From Gammaproteobacteria bacterium (GTDB lineage: Bacteria; Pseudomonadota; Gammaproteobacteria; HK1), in contig WLWT01000001.1 of the NCBI GenBank assembly GCA_012103455.1, positions 4,409,288 to 4,473,287 of the forward strand: a stretch of 64,000 nt of DNA, given 5' to 3'. Positions 9,395 through 18,687 of this stretch are shown piece after piece. Positions within the stretch are counted from its first letter, which is position 1; each line of letters begins with the position of its first letter. Under the pieces are notes generated by a model. The model was not told the DNA's origin and did no database searches. It saw nothing but the letters and a program-made list of their open reading frames with translations. The position numbers and the translations under genes are program-made.

Positions 9395-9407
9395 CAGCGA
9401 AGGAGTG

Positions 9408-11441
9408 ATGGGGGATCCGGTAATGGTACGCTTATTAGGGGCACGCTTATTAGGGGTGAGAATTGTATGCGCCACTAGCTTGATTCTCATGCTAGTCACA
9501 GCGATGAGTATAGGCGCAGCTCTAGCACAATCCGGCAGCGACGGTGCCAGAATTCTAGACGAGAACGTGTTGCTACACTGCGAGCAGCAAGATGATGGGG
9601 CGCTCACCTGCGACTACCGGCTCACTAGGCCCGTAACCAATAACACCCTAGGGGCCAATAACAGCCTCGAAACCGATGAGAGTGCTGCTACCGGTGAGAG
9701 CTTTGAGGCCAGGTTCGGTGAGCAAGAGTTGCCCGAACCTATTTTCGAGCCCTACCCATTTCCAGCGGCCAAGTCTGCCGTCCTATTTCTCATCGATACC
9801 AGCGATCCCAGGCGAGCCAATGCAGTCACAGCCGGTATTCGCCACATTCGCCAAATACTGGAGGCGGCTGCATCCCACCACATCTTTGGCCTCGCCACAT
9901 TTGATGCCAAATTGAACGTCCGAGCGCCGTTGGGTTCCGATAGAGCCACCTTGGAGGCAGCTCTCGCGCAAGTGCGCGCAAGCGGGCGCACCACGGAGTT
10001 GTACCGTAATACACTCGCCGCTGTGGAACTGCTGGGGAGATACGAGGCATCGCGCCGTGCCCTCATCCTATTCTCCGATGGGCAGGCCGAGGATCGCGCC
10101 TATTTTCACGGCGACGTAGTGGCAGTGGCCCGCCGCTATGGCGTCACTATAGACGGCTTAGGCTACCCCCGTTCCGTTTCCTTATCGGTGGCCCTGCAAA
10201 CCCTACGGCGGCTCGCGGACGATACCGGCGGGCGCTTTGTGGAAGGTACGGCAGGCTTCGAACTGGAGCGAGACTATCTCGAACGCCCGTTTGCTGCATT
10301 CGACTCCGGTGGGCAATTGGATATCGACTTGACCCCGGCCATAGCCGCCGGTGCCATAGGCGCCGGTCAGGTGGTTTTGACGATCGGCACGCCGGCGGGA
10401 GAATCCCGCGCTGTCATCAATGTTGAATTGCCGCGGCCCCCGTCACCCGCACCGCCTCCCACCACGCCAGCGCCAAACCCGATCACCGCAACAACAACTA
10501 AAACCATGACTGCCGGTGACACCATTACCGGTGACGTCACCGCTACCGATGAAGTCACCGCTAGTGATGCGACTGCTGATACCACAACAGCCAGTGAACC
10601 TGCCGCTCCTGCGCTGCAAGAGCAACGGAGCAAACCGCGGGTGGACGAGGCCACCACCCAGACGCAAACCTCACCGGCGCAAATCTCACCGGCGCAAACC
10701 TCACCGGCGCAAACCTCACCGGCGCAAATCTCACCGGCAGCGCACGCCCGCATGCCATCGTCAGCGGCTGTGTCCGAGTTGGCGGCAGCCGGGCCAACAA
10801 AGCCAGCGCCAACCGATCCGGGCCTGTCCGTATCGAGCACACCAGTGGTGGCTACGCCCGTTGCGCCTGCCCATAAGCGGCTCATCACTATCGGCGGCTT
10901 CAATCTCTCACTCGCCGATATGCTGACCTTCATTATCGTCGGCATGGGCATCATCCTCGCCGTTTTACTGGTCGTGCTCTACCGGATGGTATTGCGGCGG
11001 CGAGCGACGGCAACGATGATACCGCACCCACAAGTGCTACCCCAGCAAGGCCATCATGCGACCGATAAGCCGTTCGCTTTTCTCGATATGCTTGCCGAAG
11101 GTGGCAGGAGATATTCCGTCACCAGCGCTGCATTTCGCATAGGCCGTCACGAAGACAACGAACTGCCCATTGATGACCCATCCATGTCCCGTCACCATGC
11201 ACAAATCCAGCGCAAACGCGACGGCACTTTCGTGATTACCGATCTGGAATCCATGAACGGCGTATTTGTAAACAACAAGCGCGTCATCAACGCCCCTCTC
11301 AAAGAAGGCGACTTGATCGAGTTAGGCGATGCTCGGTTACGCTTCACCCTGATGGTGGAACAAACGCTGGACGGCGATGAGACGGTGATGGTGAGAACGG
11401 CTATGCCTGGCCAGTACACCGCGGGGCGCGGACCGGCGTGA
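9408..11441 (+). CDS. VWA-FHA membrane protein
   Basis: A protein of about 677 residues. An N-terminal hydrophobic segment (LILMLVTAMSIGAALA) acts as signal or anchor. A von Willebrand A domain follows, with FLIDTSDPRRAN in the MIDAS position (DxS only partly kept) and ALILFSDGQAED. A Pro/Thr/Ala-rich linker includes five QxSPA repeats, then comes one membrane helix (MLTFIIVGMGIILAVLLVVLY). A cytoplasmic FHA domain carries FRIGRHEDNELPIDDPSMSR and the core RHH and N residues for phosphothreonine binding. The design suggests that outside or periplasmic contact is coupled to kinase signalling inside. The start is unclear: AAGGAG at 9400 lies too close to ATG 9408 and far from ATG 9423; the frame is open further upstream. 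Confidence 0.8.
   Translation: MGDPVMVRLLGARLLGVRIVCATSLILMLVTAMSIGAALAQSGSDGARILDENVLLHCEQQDDGALTCDYRLTRPVTNNTLGANNSLETDESAATGESFEARFGEQELPEPIFEPYPFPAAKSAVLFLIDTSDPRRANAVTAGIRHIRQILEAAASHHIFGLATFDAKLNVRAPLGSDRATLEAALAQVRASGRTTELYRNTLAAVELLGRYEASRRALILFSDGQAEDRAYFHGDVVAVARRYGVTIDGLGYPRSVSLSVALQTLRRLADDTGGRFVEGTAGFELERDYLERPFAAFDSGGQLDIDLTPAIAAGAIGAGQVVLTIGTPAGESRAVINVELPRPPSPAPPPTTPAPNPITATTTKTMTAGDTITGDVTATDEVTASDATADTTTASEPAAPALQEQRSKPRVDEATTQTQTSPAQISPAQTSPAQTSPAQISPAAHARMPSSAAVSELAAAGPTKPAPTDPGLSVSSTPVVATPVAPAHKRLITIGGFNLSLADMLTFIIVGMGIILAVLLVVLYRMVLRRRATATMIPHPQVLPQQGHHATDKPFAFLDMLAEGGRRYSVTSAAFRIGRHEDNELPIDDPSMSRHHAQIQRKRDGTFVITDLESMNGVFVNNKRVINAPLKEGDLIELGDARLRFTLMVEQTLDGDETVMVRTAMPGQYTAGRGPA
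10664..10738. repeat. Five 15-bp tandem units inside the VWA-FHA gene
   Basis: GCAAACCTCACCGGC is present five times with C/T variation in one position. The units encode QTSPA or QISPA in the flexible linker between the VWA domain and the membrane helix. Confidence 0.95.
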
Positions 11442-11492
11442 GTCACGCCCCCGTGAGCCGGGCTATCCCTGCGCCAATGATCCGGTCTACCC

Positions 11493-11789
11493 ATGAGCCG
11501 CTCTAAAAGAGGCACTTTGATGATTTGGTTCATCGCCACCATGGCGCTTATGTGGACCTGGGTGTTCTACTGGCTGGTGACTCATCATCCGATGCTGACT
11601 AATCCGCTGGCCATATCTAGAGCCATAGCCGACGGCACCATCGGCCAGGACACGCTTCAATTGCTCGCCGCACTGGCCCCGGTGCTCATCTGGGCGATCT
11701 TCGCCCTCGTGTGGGCTTGTTTGTTAATCCTTCTAGGAAGCGTGTACCGCGAACAGCGGTTGCATCCGGCAATGCAAGAAGATGTATAA
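11493..11789 (+). CDS. Small membrane protein with two helices
   Basis: A 98-residue protein with two hydrophobic segments, MIWFIATMALMWTWVFYWLV and LAPVLIWAIFALVWACLLIL, separated by a polar stretch. The C-terminus is short and cytoplasmic-like. It lies 51 bp after the VWA-FHA gene in the same direction and is probably co-transcribed with it. No family is recognised. Confidence 0.6.
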   Translation: MSRSKRGTLMIWFIATMALMWTWVFYWLVTHHPMLTNPLAISRAIADGTIGQDTLQLLAALAPVLIWAIFALVWACLLILLGSVYREQRLHPAMQEDV

Positions 11790-11846
11790 GTTACGCATGT
11801 TCAAGGCACGGATACATGTCACGCCGCCACCGTCCCGGTCTCCTGC

Positions 11847-12656
11847 CTAAGGCTCCACCAGCGCCTCCAGCAAGGCCATCTCCTCGGCGGTAAAGCCCGC
11901 TTGCAATCGGGCTTCAGTGTGAAAAGGCGGCTTGGGTGGTGCGCGCAAATAAATCCGCAGCAACCTGGTGAACGTAGCAATAGCATCCAGCCCCCGTTGC
12001 CGGCACAAATAATTGAACCAATAGGACCCCACCGCAACATGCGTGATTTCATCGCGCAAAATGAGCTGCAAGATGGTCACAGCGCGATGATCACCAATGC
12101 GCTCCAAGCGCTCTAACATGCCGGGCGTCACATCCAAACCACGCGCCTCCAACACCCGCGGTATCAGCGCCATGCGCACCAACGGATCGTGTGCTGTTTC
12201 CTCGGCCATTTGCCACAAACCATCGTGCGCTTCGAAGTCGCCATAGGCGAAACCCAACGATTGCAGGTGTTCATTGAGCAGATGGAAGTGATAGGCCTCC
12301 TCCGCTGCCACCTTAAGCCAGTCGGCGTAATAAGCTGACGGTAATCCACGGAAGCGACAGCCGGCGTCCAAAGCGAGATTGATGGCGTTGAACTCGATGT
12401 GGGCAATGGAATGAATGAGTGCCGCATGCCCCTTCTTTGAACTCAAGCGCCGGCGCGGAAGATGTTTGGGTTCCACCAATAGCGGCCGCTGCGGGCGGCC
12501 TACACGAATGATCGGCAGTGGCCGCCCCTCCTGTTCATCCACACCTTCGTCCTCGGCCAAAAACCGGCGCACCGCATAGAGTTCGCGCACTGCTGCCACT
12601 TTGCGTGCGGGATCCGGCTCGGCCAAACATTGGCCCAAGCGCTCGAAATAACTCAC
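11847..12656 (-). CDS. DUF455 ferritin-like protein
   Basis: A protein of about 269 residues of the DUF455 family, which has a ferritin-like helical bundle. Candidate metal ligands lie in SIAHIEFNAINLALDAG, VAAEEAYHFHLL and LRDEITHVAVGSYWF, the spaced Glu/His pattern expected for a diiron or similar site. Its reaction is not established. I take GTG 12656 as the start because it overlaps the tilS stop in a GTGA arrangement, implying translational coupling; the longer open frame upstream is only the shadow of tilS. Confidence 0.85.
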   Translation of the reverse strand: MSYFERLGQCLAEPDPARKVAAVRELYAVRRFLAEDEGVDEQEGRPLPIIRVGRPQRPLLVEPKHLPRRRLSSKKGHAALIHSIAHIEFNAINLALDAGCRFRGLPSAYYADWLKVAAEEAYHFHLLNEHLQSLGFAYGDFEAHDGLWQMAEETAHDPLVRMALIPRVLEARGLDVTPGMLERLERIGDHRAVTILQLILRDEITHVAVGSYWFNYLCRQRGLDAIATFTRLLRIYLRAPPKPPFHTEARLQAGFTAEEMALLEALVEP

Positions 12657-13975
12657 CCCCACAAAGTGTCCTCGGCCTGGCCATAACGCTGCCAGCGCAA
12701 GCGCAAGCCAATCCCGCGCGGCGGCACGCCAAAGCCGTGAAATACCGCGTAACCCGGAACCGCAGCCAGTTGACCGTCCAGGTACACCAGCGGCAGCCGC
12801 TGGCGCTCCCAAGGCGGGATGCCCCACTCCTGTAACAACGACTTCAACGATCGGGTCGTTTTCGCACCGCTTAAGCGGCAGCGCTCGCCTCCCTCTCTGA
12901 ACCTCAGCTCGGCGTGGCAGCTATGCGCTAACCTCTCATCCAAGCCCTCTCCGGTACATCGCTTGGCCCAAAAAACCCCCGCCGGTAACTCTAGCCGGGC
13001 CTCGCCGCGCCATGCATACCGGGTTCCAGGCTGGATATTCGGCGCATCGCGCTCCACATAAAGCGTGCCACGGTATCTTCGCAGACAGTGCCGGCCAAAC
13101 CGGATAGCAGGATTCTTATCGCGCCTCGCCTCCGCCATCTGACGCACCATCTCAGCCAATTTTCTAGCCGATGGACTCGGCACTGCGTTTGCCCGCAGCC
13201 AGGCCCGCAGCGCCGGCACCCGCTCTGCCGGTGCCATGGCTGCCAGCGCAGTGCTGGTCAACTCCTTCGCGCAGTACATCCCATCCAACGCTCTGGCGGC
13301 TTGTGCCTGGTGTTTGGCGGCGCGTGCCAACAGGCGCGTAGCAGCCGGCCAGCGGGCCTGCAACAGCGGCAGTACGTGCTGGCGCACATAGATACGGTCA
13401 AGGTGCGGATCACAGTTCATCGGATCATCTATCCACGATACGCCACGCTCTTCTAACCAGCCCTTGAGCAGAGCACCCGGAACATCCAACAAAGGCCTCA
13501 ACAACCATCCGTTAGCAAAAGGCCGAGCTGCCTGCATGCTGGCGAGTCCGGCAACGCCAGCACCACGCATAAGCCGCAGCACTAAAGTTTCAGCTTGATC
13601 GTCTTGGTGATGCGCCGTGACCACCCCCTCACCCGGTGCCATCACTTCAGCGAACGCACGGTAGCGAGCCTCGCGGGCCGCTGCCTCCACGCCCTGTGCG
13701 CGCGCCACACTCACCCGGCAAACCTGCAAGAGCACGCCCAACCGGTCGGCATTCTCGCGGCAATGGCGCGCCCAGTGGCCCGCATCAGGATGCAGGCCGT
13801 GATCCACGTGCAAGGCGCGCACATCGTTCAAAAACCCCCGCATCTTGCACTCCAATGCCAACAAAAGCAGCGCAGTTGAATCGGCTCCGCCGCTCCACGC
13901 AATCCAGGTCACCGGGGTGGCGGGCAACCGTCGCCAAGCCTGCGCTACCGCATCAACCAAAGAACGTTGATCCAT
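12653..13975 (-). CDS. tilS: tRNA(Ile)-lysidine synthase
   Basis: A 440-residue ATP-dependent enzyme that attaches lysine to C34 of tRNA-Ile(CAU), so that it reads AUA instead of AUG. The PP-loop WSGGADSTALLLLAL sits near residue 28, HHQDDQAETLVLRLMRG is the second conserved signature, and the C-terminal substrate-binding domains follow, including SLKSLLQEWGIPPWERQRLP. The length matches the family. It is essential in most bacteria. It is followed by DUF455 with a 4-bp overlap. Confidence 0.95.
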   Translation of the reverse strand: MDQRSLVDAVAQAWRRLPATPVTWIAWSGGADSTALLLLALECKMRGFLNDVRALHVDHGLHPDAGHWARHCRENADRLGVLLQVCRVSVARAQGVEAAAREARYRAFAEVMAPGEGVVTAHHQDDQAETLVLRLMRGAGVAGLASMQAARPFANGWLLRPLLDVPGALLKGWLEERGVSWIDDPMNCDPHLDRIYVRQHVLPLLQARWPAATRLLARAAKHQAQAARALDGMYCAKELTSTALAAMAPAERVPALRAWLRANAVPSPSARKLAEMVRQMAEARRDKNPAIRFGRHCLRRYRGTLYVERDAPNIQPGTRYAWRGEARLELPAGVFWAKRCTGEGLDERLAHSCHAELRFREGGERCRLSGAKTTRSLKSLLQEWGIPPWERQRLPLVYLDGQLAAVPGYAVFHGFGVPPRGIGLRLRWQRYGQAEDTLWG

Positions 13976-14008
13976 AAAAGCTATGCCGTTGCCTAAAAGT
14001 CCGGCAGA

Positions 14009-14848
14009 TTAAAACAAGCGGCGCGCAAGCCCCATGGTCTGTATCACTTTAGACGATATCTCCTCGATGGAAATGGCCGTTGTGTCTATATAAGGCACCG
14101 CGTTGCGGCGAAACAGGCACTCGGCCTCCTCCACCTCATGCCGGCACTGGCTCACTGAGGCATAGCGGCTGTTCGGGAGTCTTTCTTGGCGGATACTCGC
14201 AAGCTGCTCCGCGGATATGGTCAAGCCGAAGAGCGAGGCACGGTGCGCGCGTAAGCTGCCGGGCAGCTTTGCACTTTCCAGATCGTCATCGGTCAGCGGG
14301 TAATTGGCTACTTTCAAACCGAACTGCATGGCCAGATACAAGCTGGTAGGGGTTTTGCCAGTGCGCGAGACCCCAACCAAAATCACGCTGGCTTGCTCGT
14401 AGTGACGCAAGCTCGCACCGTCGTCGTGCGCCAATGCGAAATTCACTGCCTCCATGCGGTGATCATAGATTTTCTGGTCCACCAGGCCGTGAAACCGGCC
14501 GGTGGCATGGGTCGATTCAATCTGCAGCTCTTGTTCCAGACTCTTGGAGAAAGAGGCGAAAAGATCAAGCACCAGCGGTCTGCTAACGGAGATGATCTTC
14601 AAAAGCTCCGGATCGACCAGGGAGCTGAAAACAATAGGACGAACGCCGTCGTCAGCCCAGGCGCGGGCGATGACTTCCGCTACGTCGCCGGCCTTGTACT
14701 CGTTATCGATAAACGGCAAGGTCACACGGTTGAAATCATGTTGCTCGAACTGTGCCAGCAACGCCCGGCCCATCGTCTCTGCGGTAATTGCCGTGCCATC
14801 GGAGACAAAGAAAACCGTGCGAGTCGAGTAGTCGGAAGTAGTGCTCAT
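14009..14848 (-). CDS. ppsR: PEP synthase regulatory protein (kinase/phosphorylase)
   Basis: A protein of about 279 residues of the DUF299 family. It switches phosphoenolpyruvate synthase off by ADP-dependent phosphorylation of a Thr and back on by phosphate-dependent removal. The N-terminus reads TRTVFFVSDGTAITAETMG and the P-loop is GVSRTGKTPTSLYLA near residue 160. ATG 14848 (MSTTSDYSTRTVFF) is the likely start; the open frame extends to 14899. It is transcribed divergently from ppsA, its target, across about 90 bp. Confidence 0.93.
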   Translation of the reverse strand: MSTTSDYSTRTVFFVSDGTAITAETMGRALLAQFEQHDFNRVTLPFIDNEYKAGDVAEVIARAWADDGVRPIVFSSLVDPELLKIISVSRPLVLDLFASFSKSLEQELQIESTHATGRFHGLVDQKIYDHRMEAVNFALAHDDGASLRHYEQASVILVGVSRTGKTPTSLYLAMQFGLKVANYPLTDDDLESAKLPGSLRAHRASLFGLTISAEQLASIRQERLPNSRYASVSQCRHEVEEAECLFRRNAVPYIDTTAISIEEISSKVIQTMGLARRLF

Positions 14849-14919
14849 ACTTATTCGGCCACGCGGTGCGGCGAAATGGTCAACAATAATTTTAGGCAAG
14901 ATGCATGATGCGTCGCCCT

Positions 14920-14938
14920 CAAAGGAGGCTCAAGCGTG
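14920..14938 (+). promoter_or_regulatory. Strong ribosome-binding site for ppsA
   Basis: AAAGGAGG lies 7 nt upstream of the GTG at 14936 and fixes that codon as the start. Confidence 0.8.
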
Positions 14939-17359
14939 AACGCGAACGTCATATGGTTTGACCAGCTGGCGATGGACTGTGTAGAGGCGGTGGGCGGGAA
15001 GAACGCATCCTTGGGGGAGCTGATCACCCAGCTTAGCGCCTCCGGGGTTGCAGTACCGAACGGCTTCGCTACCACTGCAGATGCGTTCCGCCGCTTTCTC
15101 GCCCACGAGGGTCTCGCCGGGCGTATCAACAAAACCCTGGAGACACTCGAGGTAGAAAACATCACCGCTCTTGCAAGCGCCGGGGCGTCCATCCGGCAGT
15201 GGGTGCGCGAGCAGCCTTTTCCGCCCGATCTGGAGGCCGACATTCGCGGCGCCTTCGCCCGATTGGACGCAGACTCGGCAGGCGAAAGCTTCGGGCCATC
15301 CGTCGCGGTACGCTCCTCGGCCACCGCAGAGGATCTGCCCGATGCATCGTTCGCCGGTCAACAGGAGACTTACCTCAATGTACGAGGAGTGGAATCCGTC
15401 CTCGCGCGGGTGCGCGACGTATTCGCCTCCTTGTACAACGACCGCGCCATCACATACCGGGTGCATCGAGGTTTTAAGCATGCCGATGTCGCCCTGAGCG
15501 CCGGTGTACAGCGCATGGTGCGAAGCGATCTGGGCGTAAGCGGCGTCATGTTTACACTAGATACCGAATCCGGTTTCGAGGACGTCATTTTTATCACTGC
15601 TGCCTATGGCCTGGGTGAAACCGTGGTGCAAGGAGCCGTTAACCCCGATGAATATTACGTCTACAAATCGGCCCTCAAGGCAGGCAAACATCCCATTATC
15701 CGCCGTTCGCTGGGCAGCAAAGACGTGCGCATGGTGTTCGCCAAAGGAGCGGGCAACGCCGAAACCGCTTTGGAGGAGGTAGACGACGCGCACCGCCAAC
15801 GCTTTTGCCTGAGCGATGAGGACATCATCACCCTCGCCGAGAAAGCACTCACCATAGAACAACACTACGGCCGGCCCATGGACATCGAATGGGGCCAAGA
15901 CGGCGAAAACGGCATTCTCTATATCCTGCAAGCGCGTCCGGAAACAGTGCAGAGCAAGCCCGGACGCACACTGGAGCGCTTCACCCTCAAAACCCGGTCG
16001 GCCGTCCTGGCCGAAGGGCGCAGTATAGGGCAGCGCATAGGCGCCGGAACTGCCCGGATACTGGCCGACATACGTGAAATGGACCTGCTAAAAGCAGGCG
16101 ACGTATTGGTGACCGATATCACCGATCCTGACTGGGAACCGGTTATGCAACGCGCTTCGGCTATCGTCACTAACCGTGGCGGGCGCACCTGTCATGCGGC
16201 CATCATCGCCCGTGAACTCGGGATACCGGCTGTTGTGGGTACCGGAAACGCCACGCAGCTCATCGAAGATGGACAAAGTGTGACCGTATCCTGCGCTCAA
16301 GGCGACACCGGTTATGTCTATGATGGCGAACTGGATTTCCAATATACGCAGATGAAGCTTGAATCCATGCCGCCGTGCCCGGTCAAGATCGCCATGAATG
16401 TGGCCAACCCGGAGCGGGCATTCGAGTTTGCCGCTATCCCCAACAAAGGTGTGGGGCTAGCCCGCTTGGAATTTATCATCGCGCGGATGATCGGCGTGCA
16501 TCCACGGGCGGTGCTGGAATTCGATAAGCTGCCCATCGAGGAGCAGCGTGATATCTCAAGCCGCGCGGCCGGTTACGCGTCACCCAGGGACTTCTATATC
16601 AACAAACTGGTGGAAGGCGTCGCCACCATAGCGGCAGCCTTCGCACCACAGCCGGTGATCGTACGGTTGTCCGATTTCAAATCAAACGAATACCGGGCGC
16701 TGGCCGGTGGTGAGCGCTACGAGCCGGAAGAAGAAAACCCGATGCTCGGTTTTCGCGGTGCATCGCGCTACCTGGACCCTGCCTTCGAGGCGAGTTTCGC
16801 ACTCGAGTGCCAAGCCATGCATGTCGTGCGCGAGGACATGGGGCTTCGCAACGTATGGCTGATGGTGCCATTCGTGCGCACCGTGGCCGAAGCACAAAAT
16901 GTACTGCGGATAATGGCCAAACATGGGCTCGAGCGCGGCCGCGATGATCTCAAGATCATGATGATGTGCGAGCTGCCCGCTAACGCTTTGTTGGCCGATG
17001 AATTCCTTCAGCACTTCGATGGTTTTTCCATCGGCTCGAATGACCTCACTCAACTCACGCTGGGGCTAGACCGCGACTCCGGGCTGGTGGCCGAACAATT
17101 CGACGAGCGCGACCCGGCGGTCAAAGCCTTGCTAGCTCAGGCCATCGCCGCGTGCCGCAGGGCCGGCAAATACGTAGGGATCTGCGGCCAAGGCCCATCG
17201 GACCATCCGGATTTAGCCCGTTGGCTGGTAGAGCAAGGTATTGAAAGCATGTCACTGAATCCTGACTCCGTCATAGATACCTGGCTTGACCTAGCCTCTG
17301 CGACAACCCATAACGAGTTGACAGGTGAACGCTTAGCCCCACAAGAGGAGAGCACGTGA
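14936..17359 (+). CDS. ppsA: Phosphoenolpyruvate synthase
   Basis: An 807-residue enzyme that makes PEP, AMP and phosphate from pyruvate, ATP and water for gluconeogenesis. The N-terminal ATP-grasp domain carries VAVRSSATAEDLPDASFAGQ. The swivelling phosphohistidine domain has TNRGGRTCHAAIIAREL, with the phosphorylated His. The C-terminal PEP/pyruvate TIM barrel has SIGSNDLTQLTLGLDRDSG and the catalytic-Cys region KYVGICGQGPSDHP. The length matches the family. A divergent ppsR lies upstream. Confidence 0.97.
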   Translation: MNANVIWFDQLAMDCVEAVGGKNASLGELITQLSASGVAVPNGFATTADAFRRFLAHEGLAGRINKTLETLEVENITALASAGASIRQWVREQPFPPDLEADIRGAFARLDADSAGESFGPSVAVRSSATAEDLPDASFAGQQETYLNVRGVESVLARVRDVFASLYNDRAITYRVHRGFKHADVALSAGVQRMVRSDLGVSGVMFTLDTESGFEDVIFITAAYGLGETVVQGAVNPDEYYVYKSALKAGKHPIIRRSLGSKDVRMVFAKGAGNAETALEEVDDAHRQRFCLSDEDIITLAEKALTIEQHYGRPMDIEWGQDGENGILYILQARPETVQSKPGRTLERFTLKTRSAVLAEGRSIGQRIGAGTARILADIREMDLLKAGDVLVTDITDPDWEPVMQRASAIVTNRGGRTCHAAIIARELGIPAVVGTGNATQLIEDGQSVTVSCAQGDTGYVYDGELDFQYTQMKLESMPPCPVKIAMNVANPERAFEFAAIPNKGVGLARLEFIIARMIGVHPRAVLEFDKLPIEEQRDISSRAAGYASPRDFYINKLVEGVATIAAAFAPQPVIVRLSDFKSNEYRALAGGERYEPEEENPMLGFRGASRYLDPAFEASFALECQAMHVVREDMGLRNVWLMVPFVRTVAEAQNVLRIMAKHGLERGRDDLKIMMMCELPANALLADEFLQHFDGFSIGSNDLTQLTLGLDRDSGLVAEQFDERDPAVKALLAQAIAACRRAGKYVGICGQGPSDHPDLARWLVEQGIESMSLNPDSVIDTWLDLASATTHNELTGERLAPQEEST

Positions 17360-17496
17360 GCGAGACCGCACCTGCTGAACGACAAAAGATTCAGCAGCTC
17401 GTTTGCCATTTCGCCAGCGAGTTGTTGCTCGCGCTCACCAAACGCACCGTTCACCAAACGCACGTTGCAAGCTGCCCGCATCCCGGCACGGCGTAA
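17356..17496 (+). CDS. Short open frame overlapping the ppsA stop
   Basis: A 46-codon frame opens with GTG overlapping the ppsA stop codon, which is the arrangement of a translationally coupled gene: MSETAPAERQKIQQLVCHFA. It contains a 16-bp tandem duplication (17435-17466), after which the sequence no longer looks conserved. Other frames stay open to about 17704 and contain a second, 15-bp duplication (17604-17633). It may be the start of a small gene ruined by duplications and frameshifts. No family is recognised. Confidence 0.35.
   Translation: MSETAPAERQKIQQLVCHFASELLLALTKRTVHQTHVASCPHPGTA
17435..17466. repeat. Tandem duplication, 2 x 16 bp
   Basis: TCACCAAACGCACCGT is followed by a copy that diverges in its last bases. 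As 16 is not a multiple of three, it would shift the frame of any gene here. Confidence 0.8.
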
Positions 17497-17603
17497 AAAG
17501 AAGCAGCGTCAACGGCACGCCCTACCCACGATCGGCCACAGCAAGCCCGCTCAAGCCGGCGGCGCCCAATCTCTTGAAACTCGAACGCCAGCAGCACAAC
17601 TAC

Positions 17604-17633
17604 CTAAGACCTTAATCCCTAAGGCCCTAATCC
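17604..17633. repeat. Tandem duplication, 2 x 15 bp
   Basis: CTAAGACCTTAATCC is followed by CTAAGGCCCTAATCC in the region between ppsA and accA. Confidence 0.85.
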
Positions 17634-17709
17634 CCGAGATTCAAGAGTTCAACATGCAGGAGCCTGAAACCCGAAGGCCCGAAGTTCGAACTGCTGACGA
17701 ATAGCGTTC

Positions 17710-18687
17710 TCACACCTGGGCGAATTGCCCATACCCCCGCAACCGCCGGTGACGCTGCGCCAATAACTCATCAGCCGTCATTGAGCCTAGCCGGGTCAGG
17801 GCTTCAACCAGGGCGCTCTTCAGTGTCTCGGCAGCCGCTACCGGGTCCCTATGGGCAGCGCCCAAGGGCTCAGCTACGGTAGCATCCACCAACCCCAATT
17901 CAACCAACCGCGCCGATGTAATACCCATAGCCACCGCCGCCAACTCTGCTTTTTCCGCGTTTTTCCAAAGAATGCTGGCGCAGCCCTCAGGCGAGATAAC
18001 CGCATATGTTGCGTACTGCATCATTTGCACGTAGTCACCCACACCCACGGCCAACGCCCCGCCGGAGCCGCCTTCACCGATAACTGTGCATACGATCGAT
18101 GTTCGCAATCCCGCCATGGCTAGCAGATTTTGGGCGATGGCTTCGCTTTGGCCACGCGCTTCCGCATCGACGCCAGGATAAGCACCGGGCGTATCCACCA
18201 GCGTCAGCACCGGTAACTTAAAACGCTCCGCCAAACGCATGAGCCGAAGCGCTTTGCGGTAACCTTCCGGCCGGGGCATGGCGAAATTACGCCAGATCTT
18301 CTCCTTGGTATCGCGCCCTTTTTGATGGCCTATAACTACCACTGGCTCTCCCTCCAGCCGGGCGAGCCCGCCTACTATTGCGGCGTCGTCGGCGAATGCT
18401 CGATCGCCGTGCAATTCTTCAAAGTCGGTGAATATTTCGCTGATGTAATCGAGTGCGTGAGGACGCAGGGGATGGCGGGCGATCTGGGCGACTTGCCAAG
18501 GCGTCAGCTCGGCGAATATGGCGCGTGTGAGTGCATCGCTCTTTTCACGCAATTGCGCGATCTCATCCCCAATGTTGACATCCTCTTTAAAATCGACGCC
18601 CGAGAGCTCCTCAATCTTAGCCTCAAGTTCCGCAATAGGCCGCTCGAACTCAAGACAATTCGCATGCAACCCGTTGGCACTAGCCAT
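17710..18687 (-). CDS. accA: Acetyl-CoA carboxylase carboxyltransferase alpha subunit
   Basis: A 325-residue subunit that with AccD moves the carboxyl group from biotin on BCCP to acetyl-CoA, giving malonyl-CoA for fatty-acid synthesis. The sequence runs from LEFERPIAELEAKIEEL through RHPLRPHALDYI, GDRAFADDAAIVGGLARL and ALAVGVGDYVQMMQYATYAV, all typical of AccA, with the family's usual length (E. coli 319). The ATG overlaps the stop of pncB (ATGA), so the two are translationally coupled. It ends the leftward gene set that starts at lpxD. Confidence 0.97.
   Translation of the reverse strand: MASANGLHANCLEFERPIAELEAKIEELSGVDFKEDVNIGDEIAQLREKSDALTRAIFAELTPWQVAQIARHPLRPHALDYISEIFTDFEELHGDRAFADDAAIVGGLARLEGEPVVVIGHQKGRDTKEKIWRNFAMPRPEGYRKALRLMRLAERFKLPVLTLVDTPGAYPGVDAEARGQSEAIAQNLLAMAGLRTSIVCTVIGEGGSGGALAVGVGDYVQMMQYATYAVISPEGCASILWKNAEKAELAAVAMGITSARLVELGLVDATVAEPLGAAHRDPVAAAETLKSALVEALTRLGSMTADELLAQRHRRLRGYGQFAQV

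Noticed and set aside
12657..12827. N-terminal extension of the DUF455 protein
   Set aside because: This stretch is the overlapping tilS sequence in another frame; the GTG overlapping the tilS stop is the natural start.
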